The notes under the pieces were generated by a model that saw only the letters and a list, made by a program, of their open reading frames with translations, did no database searches and was not told the DNA's origin. From positions 1,273,492 through 1,337,491 of the forward strand of contig VYZB01000210.1 of assembly GCA_013397455.1 (NCBI GenBank): a stretch of 64,000 nt of DNA. The letters run 5' to 3'. This document shows positions 13,401 to 25,600 of the stretch, in pieces (position 1 is the stretch's first letter; each line of letters starts with the position of its first letter). The translations under genes were made by a program, and so were the position numbers. The DNA comes from Crotophaga sulcirostris (Eukaryota > Chordata > Aves > Cuculiformes > Crotophagidae).

Positions 13401-14899
13401 GGCTTCAGGCTGTTAATTCTCTGCATTGTCAGCCCATTCTATCGAGACTCAACTAAGCAACATTAACTTTTATACACAGTCATTTCCCTATTGTTGACTT
13501 GATCTGATCTCAGTGGCAAGCTGCTGTCATTATTTCTCAAAGAAAATGGGCTACATTAAACCACCTTCAACTAGCGCTCAGGCAAAAGCTTGCAGTCTTC
13601 AGTCAAACATAATTGCCTTTGCAAAAGTGAAAAAGTGAAGAGGAAAAGAGCCTGACACTGAGCTTCTAACATATTTCAGGAAATACTGAATACACTTATC
13701 TGCGTATTGTCTGTGAATCCAGATTTTGTCTTTGACTTTTGGTTTACAAAGTCTGATTTATTATCCAATTCTTCTGCGTGTCAGAGAGCTCAACGATGAG
13801 ATAAGACCTCATAAACCATATCACAATGTTGTCTTCAGTGTTTTTAAGGTACGTATATATATTTACTCACACAGCATCAACCTTAAACAGCAGATTTCAT
13901 TGATGTTAGGAGAAATCTGGGGTATCTCTCTGGTAATCACTGCAATGACACATAACATACACAGTTACCCAGTATAGGTGTTGGTAATTTCCAGTTAAAT
14001 TATCCACTTTTAAGGAACATCACAACGTTATTAAATCAAAAGAAAGTAATGTACATCTTTTCTACATTCCTCGTCCTTTACTGTTACAAGAAAGTGGTCA
14101 AATACAGCTAACTACATCACATATATTTCTATCTCAGCTAATCATCTACACTGCCTTTTATGGGCAGTGGAGAAAGACTAACATGCTAAAAAAGAATAGT
14201 TGAAGACGCCCTTAACTTTCCTATTTATACATTTCTAAAGAAAGCCGTTGGTAACTAGTTCAGAGATAGGCTTCCACACTGCAAGCTGTTAAAGTCAGGT
14301 GAGATTTGTTCTATCCTGAAATGCCCCTGAATTCAAGAGGATTGCCTCAATATTTCCCACCCCCTTGTATCATACTTTTCTTGGAATATCCAGTGATTTA
14401 TAACAAATTTATATAAAAAGTTGATGAAAGTTTATTAGCCCCCCACAGAAACACACAAAAAAAGAAAAATCTCTATCTTCTGCTAACAAAATATATTCGC
14501 TTCTCATTATTTCTCTTTAGCTGTGTTAACCACTCACCTGAATAAAGGTTGATCTGAGATACATTTTGTACATTTTCATTAACTTTGAGTGAGTCCATAA
14601 AAAGAATGCTTTGTCTACAGTTTTAACCATATCTTCCGTTTCCCTAAATTATCATACTTCTCCAGAAATCAATACAATTCTGTATTTCAACTAATTGCAG
14701 AGGTATCTCTATTTTTGTTCTATTTTAGGGAATGTAGGATCTTTTTCATTATTATTTTAAGGTTTGAATTTTTTTCAGTTAAATCTTTTCACTAATGTGA
14801 ACATCTGAGCTTAGTAAAATATACACATGAGAAACAGACTCATCAGTGAATGCTATCATGCTAAATTATAATGGTATAAAGAAATACACTATTTTTAGT
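10486..14899. other. Unique non-coding DNA without transposons
   Basis: About 4.4 kb with no recognised repeat, tRNA or rRNA. All frames are under about 90 codons. A segment near 13726-13848 ends in a good splice donor consensus (AAG|GTACGT) after an open frame, but there is no supporting family match. The rest is plain AT-rich DNA. Confidence 0.45.
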
Positions 14900-15261
14900 T
14901 TCAAAATTGTTTATCTTCTTTTCCCCTCTTTGGAAACATGGTCTTAACTAATAGTTATTGTGCACACTCTTCAACTTTTTATATCTTTTCTTTGGGGAAT
15001 ACCCAAGGAAAAAAAGATTGCAGAGTTTAAAAGATGTTTCAGCTTTTAGTAATTAAACTCTAGTGAGCGTTGCAAGAATATTTAATGCTCTGCTGCTCTA
15101 TCTGAGGAGGATCTGGAGACTTACAAGGAATTACAAGAACATGATTTACAAAACATAAAGCTCACATTGTCAAAGCATCTTCTGAAATGCTTTCAGATGA
15201 GAAAGTTTTTCTAGCATTTCATTAGAAAGAGACAGCAGAGAGAGTCCCACGGCATTAAGGC

Positions 15262-15293
<32 letters not shown>

Positions 15294-17517
15294 CGCTCTC
15301 ATAGTTAAAAGTAACTTGTTGGCTTTTTTCCACCTCGTGCTCACTCTCACAGATGAGCATTAGAGAGAATTTGGAAATGGAAGGCCTTTCTGTCTGCAGC
15401 TAGCAGGGTCAATTCAGTGTGGCAGCTGCGAGCTGGTGACATAGACTTATATTGACACAACCCACTTTTTGCTGCAGAATCACAAAGCGAAAGCACCCAG
15501 GGCTCTTCTGCCTTTTTCAATAAGATACGAATTTTTGTCTTCCTTGTATTAAGCAGAGATCTGTCATCTTGACTTGTACACTAAATGGTCCATTCTGACT
15601 GCCTTGTTTGTGTCCAATCCCAGCCAGGATCTAGAAACATGTGTTAACATTCGGCATGTTTGGGGGCGAGCGGGAAGGGCCTGAGGCTAGACTCCCTGAT
15701 GTCTGCTGGAGGGTAGTCAATAATCATTAGCCCTTCAAGTGGTAGATGCCCAACATAAACTGTATTTATTTATTTAAAAAATCTTTACTTTAAGCCACAG
15801 GGAAAGGCATTTTAGAGAACGTGGCTCCCCTGAAGTAACGAAGCGGTAATAAAGATGTAGTGCCATGTAAGTGAAATTCTGGCTTATCGGGGGAGGGCAA
15901 TTTTTTTAGCACTGTGTCATCAGCCAGAGCAATGGGAAACTATTAAAAGCAATTAGCCCTTCCATGTCTGTCACTTAAGTTTATCCCTGTGGTGATAAAG
16001 AAGTGTGATTTGCCCCAAGTCTTTTCTGATTGCCGACATCTCAGTGTTAGCCACAGAGCTAAACCTGGGGCGATGGGGGAAGTTCTAATGTTCATTATAG
16101 TCAACACGAGGTAAACGAAGCTGGGCTTTTTAATTTTGTTTTTGATGGAGTTCAAAGAAACCAAGTTTGTACTAATTAAATATTCAGAGAAACTGTGAAG
16201 CTCCTCATCTAACTGTGACTGTTTATGTGTGGTTAGGTGTCAGTGGCAGGCCAAACATTGTTGTCATTTATATTCCCACCCATCTCGGAGTGAGTGGAGT
16301 GGAATAGTGTTGATGGAGAGACTTATTTAGCGTATTCTATTTCTATTTTTTCTGCCACACATATGTACCAGATATCTTAAAGTGTTAGAGAAAAATTTCC
16401 AATAGAAGGGAGCGAACGTGTTAGATGATAGAATTCAGTCACCTAGCATTTGAAGTCCAAAAGTGGGCAATTAGTCTTGCCCTATGCAGACAATGTAAAG
16501 AACTAGGAACCTCCAGAGGGCAATTCAGTATATCTTAAGTAAATTGAATGTGTTGCCCCTTTGAGATATCTACTGATGTCCTTTGGCTATGGAGAGATCT
16601 TTGATCTCTAGCTAAGATCAGTTACCCCACTTCCATATAGCTGAAATCATGTAAGGAAAATCCCAGTGGAAAAATAAAAGGACTCCCATACTGATCAGAT
16701 TCAAATTAACCTAGTTTATCAGCAGCCAAATCAGTTTATCACTGATATCAATTGTTTCAGAGAAAAAGACCTCCAGCAATAAGAACTGTGATTTCTTCTG
16801 TTGATTTTTTAACATTATGATATTCTCTACCAACCTTTAGAGCTTTAAGCTTCAAGTTGCCACAGTCAGTAATCTTTTTGAATTTCTTAGAATTGTTTGC
16901 ATGACATCTGTGATGTCTATTCATCATTTTTAGGGGCCTGTTTCTGCAGTATATTTAGTTCAACAAGCCTGCCTGTAAGTCTGCCTCAGTGAAGCCACAG
17001 GGATTATGCACATGCCCAGGTTATTTGCTGAACTGGGGCATTAATCTTTAATAGTATTGCTTTGGCTGTCCAGCTGGATGAACTGTCTGCAATTAGTTAC
17101 CCTAAAATAACTGCATATGCACTGACAGATTCAATATCCTCTCTAATAAATTGGAAAGATAGGTCCTAGGTTGAGAGCTACCAATAAGCCGCTGGCAAAA
17201 TGACCTAGGAAAGGAAGGCAGGCTTATTTGACAGTAGCTTTCATGATATTCTCACTTTAATGCTATAGTTCTTCTGAACAAGTCTCATGTTTAACAAGAC
17301 TTGGTGAGTAGAGTAGCAGTTTTTTCACGTACAGCAGATGGGCATTGACACATGTAGACCTGTGCACATTCGGAGCTGACATATCTCGTTTAGCTTGTAG
17401 CTGTATTGGAAGGAACTACTTTTAAATTGTCCTAAAAATTTCCCAGCTTTCCATCTCGTGCTTTAATGTACAAGCTACACAGACAAGTTATTGTTAAATG
17501 ACCTGTATTAATTTTTA
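14900..17517. promoter_or_regulatory. Candidate conserved non-coding (enhancer-like) block
   Basis: No transposon, no long frame and almost no low-complexity sequence apart from one TTTTG repeat. The core (about 15640-16330) is rich in short motifs typical of developmental enhancers: TAATTA at 16173-16178, CAATTAG at 15950-15956, TCAAGTG (NKX2-type) at 15735-15741 and TGTGGTTA (RUNX-type) at 16228-16235. The motif matches are seen directly. That this is a conserved regulatory block is inferred from texture and repeat exclusion, and could simply reflect lack of insertions. Confidence 0.35.
15263..15293. repeat. (TTTTG)n microsatellite, about 5 units
   Basis: Consecutive TTTTG pentamers, flanked by extra T. 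Confidence 0.9.
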
Positions 17518-17925
17518 AATAAATACGAAAGCCTTTGCCATGACCTAATTAAAAATGCCTTCCTTCATCTGTCCTGCAGTACTGTCTATTGTGTCAATGC
17601 CTTGAGGAAATGTCTTGGAAGAAATGATTGCTCTCCTGTAGGATTTTCCATTGAAACAGTCAACTATGAGACAAGGCATGGGAAGATAAAGGATATGCTT
17701 TCACTGGGATTGGAAAGGGAATTTGTAGGGACAACAGTAGTCACTTCTAACTGTAACTCTTTACATGAGGTGCAGTTGGCACCAGCTATGGCTTACCTGA
17801 CACAGACCCATGCCAGTGTGTCCACACCTGTGCTGGTATTCATACCTGGTGCTTTAAACCACATTCACGAACATCTCTCTTCTCACTTCTATGAACTGGA
17901 GTGGAGACTCATTGTAGGAGTGTGA
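17518..17925 (+). CDS. Uncertain open frame with DEAH-helicase-like segment; possible exon or gene relic
   Basis: The frame is open from about 17518 to a TGA at 17923-17925 without an internal ATG near its start. Near its C-terminus it contains TPVLVFIPGALNHI, resembling the VLVFLPG..EI segment that opens the second RecA-like domain (motif IV region) of DEAH/DEAH-like RNA helicases. The residues before it (EVQLAPAMAYL) could be the helix that precedes this strand. The frame begins just after a pyrimidine-rich stretch and CTGCAG (acceptor-like, exon start 17580), and GTGAGT at 17922-17927 could serve as donor. No Walker A, DEAH box or motif VI is found nearby, so it cannot be a working helicase alone. 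It may be one exon, a decayed retrocopy, or chance. The helicase resemblance is from memory of the family, not a search. Confidence 0.25.
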   Translation, partial: NKYESLCHDLIKNAFLHLSCSTVYCVNALRKCLGRNDCSPVGFSIETVNYETRHGKIKDMLSLGLEREFVGTTVVTSNCNSLHEVQLAPAMAYLTQTHASVSTPVLVFIPGALNHIHEHLSSHFYELEWRLIVGV

Positions 17926-19219
17926 GTCTGCTATTCTAACTTTAAAGTACTAAATTTCAATGTCCATTCCAAGTTCATTGCTAAGGTTACCCCTATAGTC
18001 AAACAGAGAAGAAGATGATACAGCATACCTTATAAAGGTCCTTCATATAAATAAAAGATATACAGATATATTCTGATACAGATACATTCTGCAACATTCT
18101 CTTTATTCATCTCCTATTTTTTCATTGATCCACCGGTATCTTTCTAAATATTTGTTGTTACATTTCAAATCCATCCTGTTGTTAGTTCACTTTTATTGTT
18201 GTTCTGAATGCCTCCATCATCCTCTTTCCTCACAAAGACCAGTTCTTAGGCTATGTCACATCCAATATTAATTTTCTCTAGATTTGTTTTTCTTTTTTTT
18301 TTCTCGACTACTGTAAGCATTTTGTGAAAATCCAATGACGCTGAAGATTATGCCATAATGTTATTTTTCCCCTTGTTTTCCTTTCCTAGAACAAACCATG
18401 CATTTTACCTATATCTAACTTCCATATCACCTGGGAGGAAAGCTAACCCCTTACAGAGGCACCTCCAGAGCTGAGATAACAACTTACACATATACTTTAA
18501 GATAGGATTAATTACCTCTGGAAGTTTCTTTTTCCATGGACTGTAGACTGAACCTAGACAATTCCCTTATAAATCTAGGTTTTATCTGGTTTAGGAGAAG
18601 TGAATCTTGTCTGAATTTACTTCTTTTATATGCTCTGCAGACAAAGGGCTACATGACTGACTGGAAAAGAAAGACATGAATGTTCTTGGGAACTGCACCT
18701 TTGGAACATTTGTGAAATGGAATAGAACTACAAGAGTCCTTTACTTTCTTTTCATGTATTGACTTAGGAGTTTTTATGTGTCACTATTTATCTTCAGCTA
18801 GCTGGGTCCCTTTGACTTGTCTGATGCAATGAAAGACACTTTATTTACCTATTAAACATTTTTTAAATTATTATTCAGAATTAATTCATTGTGACCTAGC
18901 TAATCCTCCATTGCATCATGACCATTCTTGGCAGTCATATCAGTCTCATGCAAGGGGAGTAGTAAACATTCTCTTTGTAAAACATAACAAAGGCCCCTTT
19001 TCAGAAAGTTTGGAATGTCTACCTGCAGAGAGTCAGATATTGCCAAAATGGTTCGAAGTTACCCCCAAATCAGTGATAACATTTTGAAAATGTGATTGTA
19101 AATTTAATTTCGCTTGAGTTGACTTGGATAATGCAGGGCATCTTTTAAATTTGTCTCTCAAACATTCCTTTAATTGTCACCTGCATCTCATTGGAAACTA
19201 GCTAGGTAGATCAAGAGAG

Positions 19220-19279
<60 letters not shown>

Positions 19280-20500
19280 CAGCAGACCAGGCCCTCAGAT
19301 CACCTGTAAGGTTTCTAAACAGCATGTTTTAGGAGATTAGGCAAGAATCAGCTCATTTAGTTCCATGGCCTGCAAAAATTTGATCAGATTAGTGGATTTC
19401 AATAGTCTTTTTTGGTCTAGGAAACATCAGTTCTAAGTATTCTACTTTGGCAAGTAATTCCAGTAAATGTAGGAATATTAATATAAACAAACATTTTTAT
19501 AATTCTATTTTAATTGAGTACTCTTTCCTTTAAAGTGCTTAGGACTTGTATTTTGTACATTTCCAGGGCGAAAGCAAAGCCTGACAAATGCTAATTTCCT
19601 CGGCAGAGTGCAGCTCAGAGGTTTCAGTCAGAAAGAAGCAAGAGCTCTGCAATTCATCAGATGTTGCTAAGGTTTGAATAAACTTATTTGCTACATCTGT
19701 TCAGTTTCCTACCCAGAGAATCCCTCCTTGCTTTTCTACCTATCTCCTTCTCTGAACCTCTGGAGCAGGAAGATTCTGCCTTAAAGCTATCGGGATTAAT
19801 TATAACCAACTAATACCAACTTTCTATTTACCCACACTGTTTCACAAAGGTTTATAGCACACCTGAAACAATCCCCAAATGTGACCACATTTATTATTTA
19901 GGAACTCTTCCTCAGATTATAATTTTAGTTCTCCTACTTACTGTAAAAATGTCTGCAAAAGTAAGGGGTGGGAGTGTAAGAAGACAGGAGAAGCATCCCA
20001 AAAGAAAAGTCCTACTGACTCTATTGCAGACTGAAAAAAAGTCCTTCTAATGCTTACTTTAAAACTTTTGGACAAATTGTTTCTTTTTTTTCTTGGTTTT
20101 GTAGACATTTTTTTAATAATGTTTCCTAGACTCCTGAGCTTTATAATTCAGCGTGTTGAGTTTGAATTTTTTTCAGAGAAATGTTTTAAGAGAAAAAGGG
20201 AGATATTCTTTATGGAATAATTTTTGAGGGATTTTTGTCTGTAGAAAACAAGTAAAAGGCCCATCTACCCTTGCGCTACCTTGTGCTTCTCCTTTCCTAA
20301 TCAACTAATTTTCCATTCCATATTTCCTGACCCTCTATCAATTTTTATTTCTCAGTCATATCTCCCGGGGTGTGTTCCTTATCTGCCTGACACTGCAGGT
20401 ATCCAACAGGATGCAGGTTGGCAAGACATGTGGAGTGGGACGCATTTCATCAGTAGTCATCTGGTGCCTGCTATCCCTTTGAAGATAACAGTGAGAAATA
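17926..20500. other. Unique non-coding DNA
   Basis: About 2.6 kb with no gene or transposon recognised. It holds the GATA/GACA microsatellite listed separately, and a higher-complexity stretch near 19560-19690 that may be conserved non-coding sequence. Short T runs occur at 18290-18305 and 20080-20095. Confidence 0.45.
19214..19280. repeat. Compound (GATA)n(GACA)n microsatellite
   Basis: A short AG run leads into about seven GATA units (19221-19250), which switch cleanly to about seven GACA units (to 19279). The GATA-to-GACA change by one repeated transition is the classic structure of Bkm-type simple repeats described in snakes and birds. Confidence 0.95.
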
Positions 20501-20585
20501 GTTGGCTTATAGGTTGGACTTGATGATCTCAGTCCTTTCAGTCTCTTCCAACCTGGTTATACTGTGAAACTGTGAAACTGTGAAA
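20501..20585 (+). mobile_element. CR1: CR1 3' terminus, about 85 bp
   Basis: GGCTTATAGGTTGGACTTGA, then TGATCTCAG and CTTCCAACCTGGTTATACTG, end in three ACTGTGAA octamers. This is only the extreme 3' end of a CR1 copy of the TACTGTGA-tailed group, with the same GGTTATACTGTGAAAC variant tail as the copy at 44491-44717. It is strongly 5'-truncated and non-coding. Confidence 0.9.
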
Positions 20586-21173
20586 TAAGCATTTCCAAGG
20601 AGTGATTTGTTAGTCTTAAATCTTAAACAGAGTAGATGTATTGAGCAATTAAAGCCAGCTTCTCCACTGATTATAAAGAAGGTGAGAGTAGCTAGCTCAC
20701 ATGTACGGGTCCATTCAGATGGTTAAACACAGGTGCTAGCTTGTGCCCACCTTCTCTCTATGTTGACGGATGACATGGAAGGGTGTGGGACCACATTTTC
20801 AGCTGCTCCTTCTAGAATATTGGGCAGCTGGAAACAATGGTTGTATGTCACCAGTGCAGCATCTATCAAGGTTGTCCATGAGACATAGTGTTGTTTCAGG
20901 ATGGAGACAAAACAGTTGGCACAGTACAATTTCTGATCTGACAGAACTCCTGTATCACATGCTTCTGGAGGACTGAGTGGTCCAGAAACCTGTGTCATAC
21001 TGTTCCAGAACACAAATTACAGAATTACTTTTTCCAGAGGTAAATTTTCTCAAGAACTTTTTTAGGAGCTAAGTTATATTTTGGACTAGGAGGCTTTGTA
21101 ATCTATACTCAACACTAGTTCAGACTTGCTATAGGAAAGATGATCATATACCCTTCATAAGAAATTTAGCATT

Positions 21174-21224
21174 ATATTACTGTATTTATGTGTGCATATT
21201 ATACTACTGTATTTATGCACGTAT
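21174..21224. repeat. Imperfect 27-bp-period duplication
   Basis: ATATTACTGTATTTATG at 21174 is repeated as ATACTACTGTATTTATG at 21201. Local slippage is likely. Confidence 0.7.
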
Positions 21225-22590
21225 CCTTATGACAGTGCCTTGAAAACTTATATCATTTTATCTGACTCCTGGGTTGCACCTAATTTATTCAAAAAGAACC
21301 AGAAAACAGCATACTACTTACTTTTATTTTGGTTAGTGTACAACTGACAACCCAACTACTTGATAATATGACAGACAAACCATATTTCAGAGGTCATTTT
21401 TATATCCTGCTGCTCTCCTATAGCAATAATTGAATGTGAATTTTCCAACCAACTACAGTTACACCCATACTATCACATACTTCTTATACTCACATGCCCT
21501 CAGTTTTTCCATTCTCCTTCCTAAATGCCTTGCCCTTGTACTTAAACAACTTAATAAGCCCATTTTCGGTTGATTCTGCACTGCAATAAAGGGCTATACA
21601 TTCAAACCATTCTAGCTGCTTTCTACTGTAAATGCATTCTTCTTTTTTATCTGTGTAATCTATTCATTAAATATGTATCTTTCTACTGGAGTTTTTAGTC
21701 ACCACAGGGATCTATTCCTTTTCCATCTGACTGATTTGTTCTGGTTTTGTGCAAAGAGGAAAACACACTTTTAGTGTAGAAAGTACACTACCTGTTATAC
21801 GACTGATTACATCCTTCCCCTACCTCACCCTCTTTTTACCTAAATGTACTAACATCATACATTTCAGGTGCTGAAAGGACAAAAAGTTCAAAACGACTAA
21901 GGAGAAGACACGCTTAGCAGATGCTTTTCCAGGATCTCAACTCTCTCTTCCCTCTCTGCCATGAATTAAAATATTAATCATAGCAAGCTCTTTAAATCTG
22001 AGAGTCTACATCGAAAAGTGAATTTAGCACACAAGAAAATGAGGCACTCACTGTTGTGGTCCCAGTCAGGCTCATGTTAGCTGCACTCTGGGACAGAGAA
22101 GAGAACGCATATGGCCCTACCAGTGTACACGTGCTTTGGGTGTTCCTACCCACATCCTTTTAGACCAGTTTGTCCTGTGCTTACAGACACAATCATATTC
22201 TTAAATGAATGAATAGCAAGCAAGCTGGACTGCTTTGGACCACTTGGGTAAATGTTGGGGTAAGTCGTGCTTGAGCTTAATCAATACAAATTACCCACCT
22301 GGTCTATGCAGCTGCTCTAGGCAAAGAGAGAAGAAATTGAGGTGGAATAAGGCTTTAGGAATAAGGAATAAGGAATTTCCTTCAGGAATAAAGTAATAGT
22401 CCTTGTCCTAAAATGGAGTGAGTGATCTTCTGGAGATGTTTTTTTCCCTCAATTGACTTAGTCTTCAACCAGACAGTTGACTGAATGCTAATTTCTGTGT
22501 TGTTGTGATTAAATGGGATGAATCTGACCTTTGTGTTTTCATTTACCCCAACACTCAGTGACCCTTACTAAGGGCAATAAGCCCTAGCAG

Positions 22591-22614
22591 CCAGCATATC
22601 AGTGTTTATGCTGG
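22591..22614. repeat. Short perfect hairpin, 8-bp stem
   Basis: Arms CCAGCATA (22591-22598) and TATGCTGG (22607-22614) enclose an 8-base loop. It is too short for a microRNA precursor and is recorded only as an inverted repeat. Confidence 0.7.
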
Positions 22615-25600
22615 GGCAAATTCATGTTAGCCTGAAGCTCTAGTCACCTCTGAGTTCTTGGTTATTTATTCTCATGATATCAAATCAAAAAAACACTGTC
22701 CTTTTCAGGATCAACAAACATGTCACAGCAAAGTATACAAAAAATAAAATCTTTGCATCCTCTGAGACTTGGAGAAATTTAAAATGTTTCTTGATGTGGT
22801 TTGTTTGTGGGTCACAGATTTCCTATGGTTCTGATCCAACAGCTAATTATGCTCTGTGGCTCTAAGGCTTTGCTAAACAAATAACTTATTGGTGGGAAAG
22901 GAGAGACTGTATTAAGAAAAATGAGATATGCTCTCTGTGGCATTTAATCACTGGATAAAACTAATACTCCAGGGAAGGGATGTGAGGAAAAGGAAATTTT
23001 TCCTTTAGGTATTTGAAGGCCTTTTTTTTTAGTCTCTGCCTGGATGAAAAGACAAAGAGCAATGTCCTGATACTGCCTCAGCTCTCACTTCTTGATTGCA
23101 TCTGCACTGGAGGCTTGGTGTGACGTTCATCTTACTAGATTTTAGCCTTCTGAAAGCTAGATGGTTGATCTAAACTTGGCAACTAGTTAATCTTTGGGCT
23201 GGGATATTTCGTAATGGTTAACTATCCTTACTCAAGCTGCTTCTTAGATCTGCAGTTTACAGAAACTCTCTTGAAAACTAGAAATGTTCATATTTTGGAA
23301 CAAATTTAGCCCCTAAGATGGATGCATTTTTATAAAGGTGGCATGAATTGAATACCAGAACAAATTCAGGGGATGTCATTGATTTACTTTTTAAAATGAA
23401 GCTAGATTTTCTCCCTGAAAAAATAAATTCAGAAATTAATTCAGATTCCAGGATAAATTTCATTGCTCAGGTCAACTGAAGATAGAACAGCCTTTGTAAC
23501 ATCTTTTGGACACTCCATAATGTTGTTTATGACATTACAGCTTCCCTCTTCATTGTCTTGTGTTATGAGCTGTAGAGACCACAAGAAGCTCAGCATTGTC
23601 TCCAACACACTCAAAATGTTTGCACTCCATTAGTGGAGTGAACATCACAAAAGTTTGTTTGTTCATTTAACAAATTTGCAGTAACCTAAATTAAGAATGT
23701 AATTGACTGGAACACTCAAGTTAGCTTATTTTTATTTAGAGACATTAATCAAAACAAGCTTTTCTAGTTTTTAATATGTAAAAGTCATTTATTGGCCTTA
23801 ATTAGTAATTAAGATAATATCATACAACTACCCCTGATGTTTTAGCACTGACAGATGAGCTGCTGGGCAAAACCAACAGGAAATACAAAGTTTCCCAAAC
23901 TTACATCTGAAAAAATCTCTTAATTTAATGATCACTTGATTTGGGGTTTAACATTTGTTTGAGGGCTTGATTTAACCTTTCCCTATCTGACATTATTTAA
24001 CCTTTCACTTTTATGAACGATTAAAGGCAAATGAAAATAAGCCCTTCCAAAAATAGAAGAATCTACAGAGGCCAAGGGGAACATCATCATTTTGCAATGG
24101 GAAAAAAAAAATATTTACCTTAAGGCTACTTAAACACTCAATTTACCAAATTACCCCTGTTTAGTGTAATGGAATAAATGGCATACATAGAGGATTGCTG
24201 TTGGCAGGATGTCATTAGAGCTAAAAAGGTAATGGGCCCTGAATAATGCCCCAAGGAACCCCAGATACTGCAAGCTGAAGCTGAGTGACCATCTATCAGA
24301 AGTTAGAGGGGAGAACAGACACAGAGTAAAAGAAATACAAAAGCTAAGCTTAAAATTGTGTTGCTTTGCCGTGAAGATGTTATCCATCACTTAAAGATTT
24401 CCATGATAATTTTCTATTTACTCAAGCCAACATCAAAATCTGAGTAGCTTTAGTAGTATAAGTTTTAGTGCTACAGGATGACAGTATACACAGAAAAGCA
24501 TTTCTCAATGGAATTTATTTGTTCAGCTGTAAATGCTTAGATGTAGTCCCTGGCTCTCTTTGTAGTCAATAGCAAGAAATAAGCATTTCCATGGTATTGT
24601 TGATCTCATGTAGACACCTGAAATAGTTCAAACGATCACTCACCACCACTACCAAGTGCCTATTTTGGTATTGATTTCAAAGTTAGGTGAACAAATCCTA
24701 GTCAGCATGACCATGGAGTGGGAGAAAAGTTTCTTGAAGTAAAGGGTCTGAAAAAAGTCTTTGGAGAACATAAGTCTTGCGAGCTCAGCGTTGCATGGAT
24801 CTGGTCTTGTACTTACATGCAGAGACTGAGTCTTCTGAGTCTCTTGCCTCCTCTCATCTTCTACAGTACATGGAATATCACTGCCCTATTGTCATTGAGA
24901 TCAGGACTTGGGTGCCATCCTTGACAAGGACACGTCTATAAAGTAGATACCTTTCTTTAGAGTATGTGAAAGACATGGTCTGGCCCATTTGCCTACACAG
25001 CTGAAAGGCTCCGCTCCCATCATTGCAGTTCTCAACTGCTGCAAGATTTTTCTCTCTCACAAATATAATCTTGCACTACAAAAAATCTAATCAGAAACCG
25101 CCTACAAAGACCATTTCCCCAGCCCTCTATTGGATTATGTCATGTCAGCTTTGATATTCTTTTACTGACCCTCCCATTTCTTTTACATATTATGGGTTTG
25201 AGGCTTATTTTTTCTCTATTTGTAGTCTTTGATTTGGAGAGAGGAGCTTAATTACTGCTTCAAGTTTGACTGTAATTATCATTTATTTGGATTTTAGCAA
25301 AAGAAGCAGGAAAAAGGAGGAGGTTCAGTTTCATTTTATTATAAGTAAAAATGTATACAATTACATGAACTATTCCATCTGATGCAAAATGAAATTTTTA
25401 GGTGTTTGTGAAAAAAAAGAAGGAATAAACAAGTGTGATTCACAGCAGTGCCATAGGTGGAGGCCATCCTTTTTTACTTTTTACTTTACATGTGAAAAAT
25501 CATTTAAGTTCCTCTCTTTCAAACACAAGGATTTGAACCTTCATCTTTCACATGACAAGGCAGTTCCTTCATCACCAGTGTGGAACATGCTGTGGGGTGG

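Noticed and set aside
13726..13977. 83-codon frame with a good donor (AAG|GTACGT) inside it
   Set aside because: The acceptor side is weak and ambiguous, and the peptide matches nothing; too little to call an exon.
22591..22614. Hairpin as a microRNA precursor
   Set aside because: An 8-bp stem is far too short.
24718..24924. Frame starting GEKFLEVKGLKKVFGEHKS, resembling the beginning of a bacterial ABC-transporter ATPase
   Set aside because: No Walker A, signature or Walker B motif follows, the start is inside unremarkable AT-rich DNA, and the frame soon becomes unlike any ATPase. Chance resemblance.
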